Assembly: GCF_000143685.1 (NCBI RefSeq) | Contig: NC_014328.1 | Coordinates: forward strand, 2,604,001 to 2,668,000 | Reading direction: 5' to 3' | Length of the DNA: 64,000 bases | From: Clostridium ljungdahlii DSM 13528 | GTDB taxonomy: Bacteria; Bacillota; Clostridia; Clostridiales; Clostridiaceae | Shown: one piece after another, positions 52,108 to 60,936 of the stretch | Numbering within the stretch: position 1 is the first letter of the stretch | Layout: every line of letters begins with the position of its first letter | Program-made: the position numbers and the translations under genes | Notes under the pieces: model-generated | What the model was told of the DNA's origin: nothing | Database searches by the model: none | What the model saw: only the letters and a program-made list of their open reading frames with translations

Positions 52108-54831
52108 TTATTTCTTAAGTGCTGCCAAGACCTTCTCAGGTAAAGCTGGCAATTTAGTAATACGTGCTCCACAGGCATTATATATTGCATTAATTATTGC
52201 CGCATGTGGTGCTGAAAGTGGCATTTCTCCTGATCCTGCTGCTCCGTAAGGGCCGTTTGGTCTTGGTGTTTCCTGATGAATAAGTGTTATATTGTCTGGA
52301 ACATCTTTTATTTGAGGTATTCCACAAGCTGTAAGTGTAACATGTTTCTTTAAATCTTCAAAATCTTCACTTAAAGCGAGTCCTATACCTTGAACTAATC
52401 CACCATAAAGCTGTCCTTCAACTACTATTTTATTTACTATAGTACCGCAATCTGAAACCATAGTAAGATTTTCGACTTTAGTCTTTCCTGTATTGACGTC
52501 GACTTCTACTTCTGCCATAAGTACACCATACATATATACAGGGAATGGATTTCCTTGACCTGTCTCTACATCACAAGCAGTACATGGTGCTGTCCACTCT
52601 CCATCATATTTTACTGGAAGACCTTGAGCTACCATCTCATCATAAGTTCTATAAGTCCCATCTTCTTTTTTCAAAGCATTTACCAAGTTTTCACAGGCAA
52701 CTCTTGTAGCATTACCAGTTAAAACATTAGAACGACTTCCACCTGCAGGGCCACTATCTGGCGTAAATTTCATATCATTCATAACGAGTTTAATTTGTTC
52801 AGGTTTTATTCCTAAAGGTTTTAAAGTTTCATGAGCAATTGTGAGTGTTCCCATATCAGCACCTTGGCCATGATCTTCCCAGGAGTTTGCCACAGTAACG
52901 CCTTCTGGAGTAATTTCAGCCCAAGCTCTTGATGTATCTGGACCGTCTAGGCCGCATCCATATATGAGAAGTGAAACTCCCACACCATATTTTTTATCTC
53001 CAGAACTAGCATTATTTTTATCCTTAACTCTCTTTTTTGCTTCATTATAAAATGGTCTTAATTTATCTATTGCCTGAGGCAGACAAATTACATCTGGAGG
53101 ACATCCATTTGGAGTTGTATCTCCTTCTCTATAAACATTCATGTATCTAAATTCTAGAGGATCCATTCCAACCTTCTCAGCTAGCTCATCAATTGCTACT
53201 TCTGATGCAAAAAGAGATTGAGGTGAACCATATCCTCTAAATGCAGAACCCCAAGCATGGTTAGTGGCTACAGTACGGCCTTCACCTCTTATATTTGGAA
53301 TATTATATCCGGCACCCATAAATTGAGTTCCTCTCATTGTCAAAAGATCTCCAAATTCAGAATATGGTCCATGATCTACACTCCAATCTGTTTCCAGTGC
53401 CTTTATCTTTCCATCTTTATCTGCACCATATTTAAGATGCATGAAGAAAGGTGACCTTTTTCCGGTATATGTTATCTGCTGATACATGTTAAATTCAAGA
53501 TATACAGGTCTTTTAGTTACCATAGCAGCTACTCCAAGAAGACCTTCCATTGTTGGACTAAATTTATAACCAAATGTACCTCCTGTAGGATTTTGAACTA
53601 TTTTAAGTTTTTCAAGTGGTATTCCTATTCCATCTGCAACCATTGCTGCATGTATGTGTATTCCAACGCTCTTTGAATGTACCATTAAATCTCCATCTTC
53701 ATCAAAATATGCGAATCCAACATCTGGTTCAAGTGGTAAATGTGGTTGTCTTCCAACATAAAAATCATCTTCAACAACATAAGGAAGAGAATCCATTAAA
53801 GGTGCCGTATCTCCACCTTTTTTAGTACCGCACTCAAAGTAAATATTAGGAGTTCCTGGATGAATTTCTATAGCATCTTCTGCCATAGCAGCTGGTGCAC
53901 TCATATATGCTGGTAGCTCTTCTAACTCTACTTTAACTTTTTCTACTGCTGCTTCAGCTACTGCTGGATTTTCTGCCAAAACCATAGCTATAGCATCTCC
54001 AAATTGGAAAACCTTTTTATCATTTAATATAGGCCTTTCAAGTCCATCACCCTTATTGGATGGAAAAGCCAAACCATTTATTCTATTAGTGCCTGGTACA
54101 TCTTTATATGTTAATACTTTATATACTCCAGGTATTTTTTCTGCTTCTGAAGTATCTATAGATATTATATTGGCATGGGATACCGTTGCCTGAACTAATT
54201 TAATGTGCAATGTTCCTGGTGGAAGTTCTAATCCAAGATCCGCTCCAAATTCCCATGATCCTGTTACTTTTGCAAGGGCAGATGGACGTACTACACTTGA
54301 ACCAAGTAAAGTTCCATCTTTAGGAAGTTTAGCCCATATATCTTCTTTTCTTATTTCTCCACGCATAAGTTTTGCTGCTTCCATTACAGAATCAACTATT
54401 GGTTTGTATCCCGTACATCTACATACATTTCTATGTTTTTGAAACCAATCTCTTACTTCTTCCCTAGTAGGATTTATGTTTTCATCTAAAAGTGCCTTTG
54501 CAGAAACTATAAATCCAGGAGTACAGAATCCACACTGTGCAGCACCATGAACCATCCATGCTAACTGCAGTGGATGAAGATGCTCATTGGTGCCAACTCC
54601 TTCTATAGTTATAATATTTGCTTCATCAGGAACTCTTTTAATTTTAGTTATACAAGCTCTTACAACATTTCCATCCAAAATTATAGAGCAGGCACCACAT
54701 TCTCCTTTTCTACATCCAACTTTTGTTCCAACCAGATGTAATTGTTTTCTCAAAACATCTGCTAAAAATGCCTCAGGATCTGCTATAACAGTCCTTTTAA
54801 CTCCATTAATAATTAAGCTCTTTTTTAACAT
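52108..54831 (-). CDS. MOP-type molybdenum aldehyde oxidoreductase, copy 1
   Basis: 907 aa from the ATG at 54831 (AAGGAGG upstream); the frame continues 25 codons further without a start signal. The length equals, as I recall, that of D. gigas aldehyde oxidoreductase. Two [2Fe-2S] domains come first (CRKGECGACS; CGFCTPGF with CRCTGYKP), then the molybdopterin domain with GGTFGYKFSPTMEG and GSAFRGYGSPQ. The catalytic Glu lies in GAAGSGEMPLSAPHAA near the C-terminus. It interconverts aldehydes and carboxylic acids; in an acetogen that would link acetaldehyde and acetate. There is no signal peptide. A possible sigma-A promoter (TTGATA-17-TAATAG) lies upstream. Confidence 0.92.
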   Translation of the reverse strand: MLKKSLIINGVKRTVIADPEAFLADVLRKQLHLVGTKVGCRKGECGACSIILDGNVVRACITKIKRVPDEANIITIEGVGTNEHLHPLQLAWMVHGAAQCGFCTPGFIVSAKALLDENINPTREEVRDWFQKHRNVCRCTGYKPIVDSVMEAAKLMRGEIRKEDIWAKLPKDGTLLGSSVVRPSALAKVTGSWEFGADLGLELPPGTLHIKLVQATVSHANIISIDTSEAEKIPGVYKVLTYKDVPGTNRINGLAFPSNKGDGLERPILNDKKVFQFGDAIAMVLAENPAVAEAAVEKVKVELEELPAYMSAPAAMAEDAIEIHPGTPNIYFECGTKKGGDTAPLMDSLPYVVEDDFYVGRQPHLPLEPDVGFAYFDEDGDLMVHSKSVGIHIHAAMVADGIGIPLEKLKIVQNPTGGTFGYKFSPTMEGLLGVAAMVTKRPVYLEFNMYQQITYTGKRSPFFMHLKYGADKDGKIKALETDWSVDHGPYSEFGDLLTMRGTQFMGAGYNIPNIRGEGRTVATNHAWGSAFRGYGSPQSLFASEVAIDELAEKVGMDPLEFRYMNVYREGDTTPNGCPPDVICLPQAIDKLRPFYNEAKKRVKDKNNASSGDKKYGVGVSLLIYGCGLDGPDTSRAWAEITPEGVTVANSWEDHGQGADMGTLTIAHETLKPLGIKPEQIKLVMNDMKFTPDSGPAGGSRSNVLTGNATRVACENLVNALKKEDGTYRTYDEMVAQGLPVKYDGEWTAPCTACDVETGQGNPFPVYMYGVLMAEVEVDVNTGKTKVENLTMVSDCGTIVNKIVVEGQLYGGLVQGIGLALSEDFEDLKKHVTLTACGIPQIKDVPDNITLIHQETPRPNGPYGAAGSGEMPLSAPHAAIINAIYNACGARITKLPALPEKVLAALKK

Positions 54832-54950
54832 ATTGTACCTCCTTGATTTTATATTATTGGAAGAAATATTAATTTCACTATTATTATGAGCAATGATTAA
54901 TATCAATATTCAAAATGTTGAACTCACCTACGTTTTCTTTAAACTTTCTT

Positions 54951-55016
54951 TTTGAAATATAATTAGAGGGTTACCAACAGCATATCTGTAGGTAACCCTC
55001 TAATTATATTTTTCAA
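54951..55016 (-). terminator. Strong terminator between the two MOP clusters
   Basis: ATATAATTAGAGGGTTACC (54957-54975) pairs with its exact complement (54991-55009) around a 15-nt loop. Flanking TTTGAAA and TTTCAAA extend the pairing. It lies 10 bp past the stop codon of the cluster 2 regulator and ends that operon before mop1. Confidence 0.85.
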
Positions 55017-55026
55017 ATGAAAAATA

Positions 55027-56925
55027 TTATATTTGTATATTGTACTTTTTTATCTTGCTGTATAAAGTATTTCTCCTTATACCAAGTGCTTCTGCCGAAT
55101 GAGTTATATTCCCCTTGAACTTCTTCAATACTTTAATTATATGTTCTTTTTCCATATAATCCAGCTTTAAACAATCATCACTAATATCTACAAGTACCTC
55201 ATTATCACAATTTTCTCCTGTAAAATACCCTGATGGTATAGATCCTGTGTTTACAATTAGTTCAACCAAATTTTCTAATTCTCTTATATTTCCAGGCCAA
55301 TTATAATTAATCATTTTCTTCAAGTATTCTTCTGATATAACTGGCTCTTTTTTATTTAATTTTTGTCCTATATTCTTGACAAAATATTGAATAAGAAGAG
55401 GTATATCCTTTTTTCTTTCTCTAAGTGGAGGTAAGAATAAAGGCAGCACATTTAGCCTATAATATAGATCCTTTCTAAATCTTCCAGCTTCCACTTCTTT
55501 TTTTAAATCTCTGTTTGTAACAGCTATAATTCTTACATCTACAGGTATAGATTTTGAACTCCCAATTCTCGTTATTACACCTTCCTGTACAACTCTTAGA
55601 AGCTTTGTCTGCATATCAAGAGGCATTTCTCCAATTTCATCAAGCATTATAGTTCCGCCATCTGCCAATTCAAATTTTCCAAGATTACCACCCTTTTTTG
55701 CTCCTGTAAAAGCTCCTTCTTCATATCCAAAAAGTTCTGACTCTATAAGTTGTTTAGGTATAGCACCACAATTTAAAGCCACAAATGGTCCATCTACTCT
55801 GCTGCTGTAATTATGAATGGACTGTGCAAACACTTCTTTTCCCGTACCGCTTTCTCCCATTATAAGTATAGTTGATTTACTATCTGAAATCTTTTTTGCA
55901 TAATTTATTACTTTTGTAAAGTTTTCATCCTGCCCCATTATTTTACCAAAAGTATAGTAAGCCTGGCCATTATTCTTTTTATTTACCTTTTTAGCTTTTT
56001 CAAAAACATAAACTATCTCAATATTATTATCATCATCACAATTGTATATTGAGCTAGTAGTTACTTGATACTGAATCTTATTTCTTAGTGAAACCATAAT
56101 TGTTTCTTTTGAATCACTTTCTCCTAAATACATAGATGTTTTTATATCATTCCAGTTTTCTATAATATCTTCCATATTGTTTGTTTCTAACTTATTACCT
56201 CTTATGCCAAACATATCCTGTGCCTTTTTATTGCAAATTTTTATTTTACCATTTATATCTGAGGTTATTATAGCAACAGGACTGGAATTAAATATATTTT
56301 TTATATGCTTGTAATTCATATTTTGAATCTTATTGTACTCTTCTACTTTAAGCATTTCTTCTATAGCATTTGACGCTGCTATAACCATACCAAGGGTATG
56401 GGAATGTACAAATTCAATGTACCCAGTAAGATTCAATACACCTATAAGTTTTCCTTTATTATCTTTTATAGGTGCGGCGGAACATGTCCACTTATGATAT
56501 GCATTAATAAAATGATCATCTCCAGAAATTTGAACTGGCAGCTTACTTTTTATAACTACGCTCATAGCATTTGTTCCAATGTTTTCTTCATTCATAAAAG
56601 CTCCCGGTACCATTTTCAAAGAAAAAGCTTCTTCAAGTATTTTTTCATCACCTAATGCATTTAATATACATCCCTCTCCATCGGTAAGTAATACAAAAAA
56701 ATTAAATCCCTTTACAAAATTAATTAGCTGCTCCATATAAGGTGCTGCAGTTAATATTAAATTTCTGTTAGCCGCAAATCTTTTCTGTAATTCAGCATCG
56801 TGTATTATTTTTTTGCTAAAGACCTGGTGTGAATCAATACTGAACTTTTTACACCTTCTATGTGAAAGTTCTATATTAGGCTTGGATACAACTGTATTGT
56901 CCAATTTGCAAATAGCTGCATTCAT
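55027..56925 (-). CDS. Sigma-54-dependent transcriptional activator (AcoR/YgeV-like), copy 2
   Basis: 632 aa, start ATG at 56925 after GGGGGG. Same layout as copy 1: GAF-like sensor, PAS domain, AAA+ domain with GESGTGKE, GAFTGA and DEIGEMPLDMQ, and a Fis-type helix-turn-helix (HSAEALGIRRNTLYSKIKKY). The AAA+ domains of the two copies are almost identical, while sensor and linker differ at scattered residues, so the two could share targets but answer to different signals. It is the last gene of cluster 2. Confidence 0.92.
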   Translation of the reverse strand: MNAAICKLDNTVVSKPNIELSHRRCKKFSIDSHQVFSKKIIHDAELQKRFAANRNLILTAAPYMEQLINFVKGFNFFVLLTDGEGCILNALGDEKILEEAFSLKMVPGAFMNEENIGTNAMSVVIKSKLPVQISGDDHFINAYHKWTCSAAPIKDNKGKLIGVLNLTGYIEFVHSHTLGMVIAASNAIEEMLKVEEYNKIQNMNYKHIKNIFNSSPVAIITSDINGKIKICNKKAQDMFGIRGNKLETNNMEDIIENWNDIKTSMYLGESDSKETIMVSLRNKIQYQVTTSSIYNCDDDNNIEIVYVFEKAKKVNKKNNGQAYYTFGKIMGQDENFTKVINYAKKISDSKSTILIMGESGTGKEVFAQSIHNYSSRVDGPFVALNCGAIPKQLIESELFGYEEGAFTGAKKGGNLGKFELADGGTIMLDEIGEMPLDMQTKLLRVVQEGVITRIGSSKSIPVDVRIIAVTNRDLKKEVEAGRFRKDLYYRLNVLPLFLPPLRERKKDIPLLIQYFVKNIGQKLNKKEPVISEEYLKKMINYNWPGNIRELENLVELIVNTGSIPSGYFTGENCDNEVLVDISDDCLKLDYMEKEHIIKVLKKFKGNITHSAEALGIRRNTLYSKIKKYNIQI

Positions 56926-56937
56926 TATAATCCCCCC

Positions 56938-57000
56938 GTCATAATAACAATTTTCAATTCAACCTTGTATTATTATAGGAAAGTCCATTAACATTCTTCT
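56938..57000 (-). pseudogene. Decayed 3' end of the histidine phosphatase gene, copy 2
   Basis: About 60 bp upstream of the regulator align with the last codons of the intact phosphatase at 44698, including blocks such as ACTTTCCT and TTGTTATTAT, and continue into the shared GGGGGGATTATA ribosome-binding region. A TGA replaces a Trp codon (TTGAATTGAAAATTG against TGGAATTGGAAGTTG). The remainder of the phosphatase and the NTP-transferase-HD gene are absent. A perfect hairpin (ATTCTTCTAT/ATAGAAGAAT, 56993-57021) lies at the junction and may end the xdhC transcript. Confidence 0.7.
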
Positions 57001-57028
57001 ATTTTCCCATTATAGAAGAATATCATAC

Positions 57029-58108
57029 TTAAATAATCATAGCTTGAATTTTATTTTTTTGATTGAAGGACTCCCTTTCAACTTTTATAAGTTCTGCTAC
57101 AATACTTATTGCTATCTCTTCAGGAGTTTGCGCAAATATAGTAATACCTATAGGGCTGTGTACCCTTTTTAAGTCTTTCTCTGTATATCCTTCATCTAAA
57201 AGACAGTTATATACAACTTCTTTTTTGGCCTTACTTCCTATCATACCTATATATTTTGCATCAGTTCTAAGAATTTGCCCCAGCACTTCCTTGTCATAGG
57301 CATGCCCCCTAGTGACTATTACTATATAACTGTTATTATCCACATTTATATATTTAAGTATATTTTCAAAAGAAGGAACTACTTTTACTTCTTCAACATC
57401 TTTAAATCTCTCTCTATTTGCAAATTCTTTCCTATCATCTATGACAATAGTTTTAAAATCCAATATTTTTGTTACTTCTGCAATTTTTTGTGATACATGC
57501 CCTGCTCCTATTATATATAGGGTTCTACAATTTAAAACAGGTTCTATTAAATAATGTCCCTCCTCTAGATCAATATACTGCATAGTAATATGTTTAAATT
57601 CTTCTCTTATCTTTCTTATTACACACTGAACTTTCTCGTCTTCTTCACCATAAAGTGATGATTCACTACAAACCCATTTATCTATACCTTTTATGCTCTT
57701 TCCTTCTTCAGGGATCCTGGTTACAATTACAAAATTATCACCTCTTCTCTTTAACTTCTGAACATTTTTATACATTTCCACCATCTTATTATCATTGTAA
57801 TCCACATATTCCAAAAGCAGTTTAATGTCTCCACCACATGCTGTTTCTAGTTTTTCCACTCTTTCATTAGTAAGTGAACATTTTTTAATTATATATGCAC
57901 CATTTTCAAAAACTTTTGAAGACAATTTTATAGCTGCAGCTTCAAATATACCCCCACCTATGCTCCCTATAACTGAAAAATCCTTTTTTATAATCATCTT
58001 GGTGCTCTCTTCTCTAGAGGCAGATTTCGATTTTTTTAAAATAGTAGCTAAAACAAAGTCTTCCTTTTTATCCAAAAGCTCATTTATTGTTTCATAAATA
58101 TCCTCCAT
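57029..58108 (-). CDS. XdhC/CoxI family molybdenum-hydroxylase maturation factor, copy 2
   Basis: 359 aa. It has the same two domains as copy 1: XdhC/CoxI part with GGGIFEAAAIKLSS and TACGGDIKLLLEYVD, and a Rossmann part (TLYIIGAGHVSQKIAEVT, IDDRKEF). Several residues conserved in copy 1 have changed (EEGTK to EESTK, PREE to SREE), so it may be diverging. The C-terminus (KNKIQAMII) differs from copy 1, as expected if it now reads into the site where the NTP-transferase gene was lost. Confidence 0.85.
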   Translation of the reverse strand: MEDIYETINELLDKKEDFVLATILKKSKSASREESTKMIIKKDFSVIGSIGGGIFEAAAIKLSSKVFENGAYIIKKCSLTNERVEKLETACGGDIKLLLEYVDYNDNKMVEMYKNVQKLKRRGDNFVIVTRIPEEGKSIKGIDKWVCSESSLYGEEDEKVQCVIRKIREEFKHITMQYIDLEEGHYLIEPVLNCRTLYIIGAGHVSQKIAEVTKILDFKTIVIDDRKEFANRERFKDVEEVKVVPSFENILKYINVDNNSYIVIVTRGHAYDKEVLGQILRTDAKYIGMIGSKAKKEVVYNCLLDEGYTEKDLKRVHSPIGITIFAQTPEEIAISIVAELIKVERESFNQKNKIQAMII

Positions 58109-58181
58109 AATTACCCTCTCCCCCTATTATCATGTACCTTTTCTTCATCACTATCTATGCTTCAAGGGATGTCATTTTCAT
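58106..58181 (-). pseudogene. Scar of the AMP-dependent CoA ligase gene, copy 2
   Basis: The intact ligase begins MKLTPLEAWIV and ends at DNA reading TATGATTATAGATGGAGGGG. Here the minus strand reads M-K-M-T-S-L-E-A-stop-I-V and then, within about 20 bases, CATGATAATAGGGGGAGAGG. So the first 11 codons are joined to the last few, with the Trp codon turned into TAG. About 1.25 kb is missing. The 5' part now forms the C-terminal tail of TrsS. Confidence 0.8.
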
Positions 58182-59543
58182 TTTGACTTTGCAATTTCTA
58201 TAAATATAATTTCCTTCTGCATCTGTAATGTTATACATACAAAACGGTATAAGTTTTCCTTCTTCACTTACTACATGAATACAGCAGTCCTTTACTCTTT
58301 CCAAATCCACATTCCAGATATCTTGAAAGGCCATGCCAGATATACTAAAAGAATAATTATTTATGTTGTATAATATTTTATCCCAGCTATCAATTTTACT
58401 AGATTTCACCTTTGTATTAGGATTAGTCACTTTTCTAGAAGACCAGTTTCGTGAAACAAACTCTTTGGCTTTTCTTGCCCCTTCTTCTGCCTTCTCATTT
58501 TTGCTGCAGCAACTTTTAGAGTTATTTGTAACATTTATCAATTCTTTTTTATCTTTATATATATAATTGCCATGAAAAGAGCAAAGTGCATTTTCACATC
58601 CAGGAGGTTTCATGCTTTCTATTTTAAATTTTCCAAGTGTTTGTTTTTCTATATTTTCTATGATTTCAGGTAGGGTAATTCTTTGTTCTTCTTTAGGAAT
58701 AAATGGTACCCTTCCAAAATAACTCACAGGTTGAAAATGTACTCCCCTTACTGCCGGCATATTATTCAATCCAAAATTTATAATTTCCCCTATATTATCC
58801 TCATTTATTCCGGGAACTATAGTTGGCACAAGAACTACACCTATATTATGCTTTCTACAGTTTTCTATAGCTTTCACCTTAAGGTTCAAAAGTTCAGCTC
58901 CCCTTAATTTTCTATATATCAAATCCGTTGTACCATCAAATTGTAAAAAAATCGAACTAAGTCCTGATATCTTTAATTTTTTAACATACTCCTCATCTTG
59001 TGCCATGCGTATACCATTGGTATTCACCTGTATGAATTTGAATCCAAGTTTCCTTCCTAATTTTACTATATCAGGTAAATCATCTCTAATCGTAGGCTCT
59101 CCCCCTGACAACTGTACATTACAGCTTCCAGAAGACTCTAGTAATTTTTTATACATAAATTTTATTTTTTCTATGGAAATATCTTTTTCCTTACCTGCAT
59201 AAGAATCTGCAAAACAAAATTTGCACTTTAAATTACATCTTTGAGTAACTTCTATTAAAGCTGTACATGTATGCTGCCTATGCTCACTGCAAAGGCCGCA
59301 GTCAAATGGGCATCCTTTTTGGACATTTGTAGAAGGATTTTTTATATAAGCCCTTTCTTTATTTCTAATCCATTTCTTCATGGAAATATTTCCTTTCCAT
59401 AAGATAGTCTTAAATTGTCCATGATCTGGACAATATTTTTCCATATAAACTTTATTGACATCTAAAACTTTTTTTGCGTCAATCTTTTTTAAACAAATTG
59501 GACATAAACTTTGAGTTTCAGAAATTATATCTACACTTTTCAC
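58155..59543 (-). CDS. Radical SAM protein TrsS-like, cysteine form
   Basis: 462 aa, GTG start overlapping the end of the C-GCAxxG-C-C gene. An N-terminal zinc-like CPICLKK region is followed by GCPFDCGLCSEHRQHTC, characteristic of the TrsS radical SAM (seleno)protein group as I recall it, then the radical SAM cluster CNLKCKFC (Cys103, 107, 110) and LSGGEPTIRDDLP. No in-frame TGA is present, so no selenocysteine is needed. The last residues (MKMTSLEA) come from the start of a deleted CoA ligase gene. It probably modifies a cofactor or protein needed by the aldehyde oxidoreductases. Only a remnant is left in cluster 1. Confidence 0.85.
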   Translation of the reverse strand: MKSVDIISETQSLCPICLKKIDAKKVLDVNKVYMEKYCPDHGQFKTILWKGNISMKKWIRNKERAYIKNPSTNVQKGCPFDCGLCSEHRQHTCTALIEVTQRCNLKCKFCFADSYAGKEKDISIEKIKFMYKKLLESSGSCNVQLSGGEPTIRDDLPDIVKLGRKLGFKFIQVNTNGIRMAQDEEYVKKLKISGLSSIFLQFDGTTDLIYRKLRGAELLNLKVKAIENCRKHNIGVVLVPTIVPGINEDNIGEIINFGLNNMPAVRGVHFQPVSYFGRVPFIPKEEQRITLPEIIENIEKQTLGKFKIESMKPPGCENALCSFHGNYIYKDKKELINVTNNSKSCCSKNEKAEEGARKAKEFVSRNWSSRKVTNPNTKVKSSKIDSWDKILYNINNYSFSISGMAFQDIWNVDLERVKDCCIHVVSEEGKLIPFCMYNITDAEGNYIYRNCKVKMKMTSLEA

Positions 59544-60001
59544 ACATCATCATCCCTATCTCCAAAATCATATCCATACTTACATATTATCTGTTGAATC
59601 TTTTCATAACTTTTAAGAAGTATTTCTCCACATTTCACAGGATAATTTATATTACCATTTTCATCAGTTATTTTTTGAATTCCTATTATATCTCTACACT
59701 CAGTACTTTCAAATTCTTCTTTAAACCAATTTATATATTCACTTAACATGGGCTGAAAATTTTCACTGTGATATTCCCTCGGCTCACCTTTTCCCGCATA
59801 AAGTCCTATAACAGCTATACCTCCAGTTAAAATTCCACATACTTTTTCATCGGAGCCAAGCCCCCCACAAAGTCCATTCAAAGCCCTTATCAAGTCTGTA
59901 TTTTCTGTTTCTTCATCTTCTAAAGCCAATTTAAGAATTATTTGAGTACAGCAAAACCCCGATGAAGCTAATTTATATATACGGAAAGCAGTATCATTCA
60001 T
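59540..60001 (-). CDS. C-GCAxxG-C-C family redox protein (DVU_1555-like), copy 2
   Basis: 153 aa from the ATG at 60001, which is 9 nt from AAGGAGG; the ATG three codons earlier abuts that site. It begins MNDTAFRIYKLASSGFCCTQ and has GLCGGLGSDEKVCGILTGG, the cysteine motifs of the family. It overlaps the trsM stop codon and the trsS start, showing tight coupling with both. It is the intact version of the gene whose start codons are mutated in cluster 1. Confidence 0.88.
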   Translation of the reverse strand: MNDTAFRIYKLASSGFCCTQIILKLALEDEETENTDLIRALNGLCGGLGSDEKVCGILTGGIAVIGLYAGKGEPREYHSENFQPMLSEYINWFKEEFESTECRDIIGIQKITDENGNINYPVKCGEILLKSYEKIQQIICKYGYDFGDRDDDV

Positions 60002-60728
60002 AACATTCATCCTCCTTTTTCGCTATCATTATAAAATAGCCGGGCTTACAATTTTTTAATAGCTGCTGAAATTCACAACCATCTATAGAGCAGCTAGACA
60101 CTTTATTCCAAAAAATACTCATGGACCCATAAGTAAATATTGTCTTTACCATAAGTTCTTTTAACATATCACTGCAGTCTTCCAAAAGTTCCACATGAAA
60201 ACCTATATTTTTAACTATACTTTTAAGTTCATCCAAATTATGAAGACCTCTCATACAGCTATTAACTGAAATCTCATGAAGTTCATGGATAAATTCAGGT
60301 TTTCTGGCATATACATCTGTAATAATAAACCATCCACCAGGTTTCAATATTCTAAAAACATCCCCTATGACATTATTTAAATTTTCCATAAGGGAAAGGG
60401 TACATTCTGCAAAAACTCCATTGAATTCTGCATTATAAAATGGAATTTTTTCACCTTTCCCACAGATAAATTTTAAATTTTTATATATTTTTTTACCTTT
60501 ATTTATTAATTTTTGAGAAGGATCAAGGCCAACTGCGCTTATATTATATTTTTTACACAAATAATTTAATGTAGCTCCCGTACCACAGCCCAAATCCATT
60601 ATAGAATCTTTTGAAGAAAGTTTGCAAAATTTTACTGCTTTATCTGTCAATGTAAATCCCCCAGGCCTTAGAGTTTCTCCTGTAATATTTTTCATATCAT
60701 CACTCTCATAAGCATTACAGCATTTCAT
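59994..60728 (-). CDS. Class I SAM-dependent methyltransferase (TrsM/DVU_1556-like)
   Basis: 244 aa. MDLGCGTGATLNYLCKKY is the SAM-binding motif I, AVGLDPSQKLI motif II, and RILKPGGWFIITDVYARKP motif III/post III of class I methyltransferases. The N-terminus MKCCNAYESD is cysteine-rich. It is linked to trsS and the redox genes by 1- to 8-bp overlaps, so a joint role in maturing the aldehyde oxidoreductase system is likely, but the methyl acceptor is unknown. Cluster 1 retains only its last 12 codons. Confidence 0.88.
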   Translation of the reverse strand: MKCCNAYESDDMKNITGETLRPGGFTLTDKAVKFCKLSSKDSIMDLGCGTGATLNYLCKKYNISAVGLDPSQKLINKGKKIYKNLKFICGKGEKIPFYNAEFNGVFAECTLSLMENLNNVIGDVFRILKPGGWFIITDVYARKPEFIHELHEISVNSCMRGLHNLDELKSIVKNIGFHVELLEDCSDMLKELMVKTIFTYGSMSIFWNKVSSCSIDGCEFQQLLKNCKPGYFIMIAKKEDECYE

Positions 60729-60934
60729 TATTTATCCTCCAGTCCTTTTTCCACCTCCAGCATTTTACCTAAGGCTAAATCTTCCTCTATAATTACCATC
60801 TTGCACTTAGGACACTGCATAAGCTCAACTTCAAAATTTCCACCAAGATAACAAACTTTTACCTTTTTAAGTTCTAATTCTTTACTACACTTATCACAAA
60901 TCCATGGAGTTGTTCCTTCTTTGATAACATTCAT
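60728..60934 (-). CDS. Small zinc-ribbon-like redox protein (DVU_1557-like), copy 2
   Basis: 68 aa with CDKCSKELEL and CPKCKMVII, matching copy 1 at nearly every position. It follows the large oxidoreductase by 2 bp and its stop overlaps the trsM start (TAATG). Confidence 0.85.
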   Translation of the reverse strand: MNVIKEGTTPWICDKCSKELELKKVKVCYLGGNFEVELMQCPKCKMVIIEEDLALGKMLEVEKGLEDK

Positions 60935-60936
60935 AA

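Noticed and set aside
54832..54906. 25-residue N-terminal extension of MOP copy 1
   Set aside because: The family starts at MLKK-type sequence, AAGGAGG lies just before 54831, and the extension is not preceded by a ribosome binding site.
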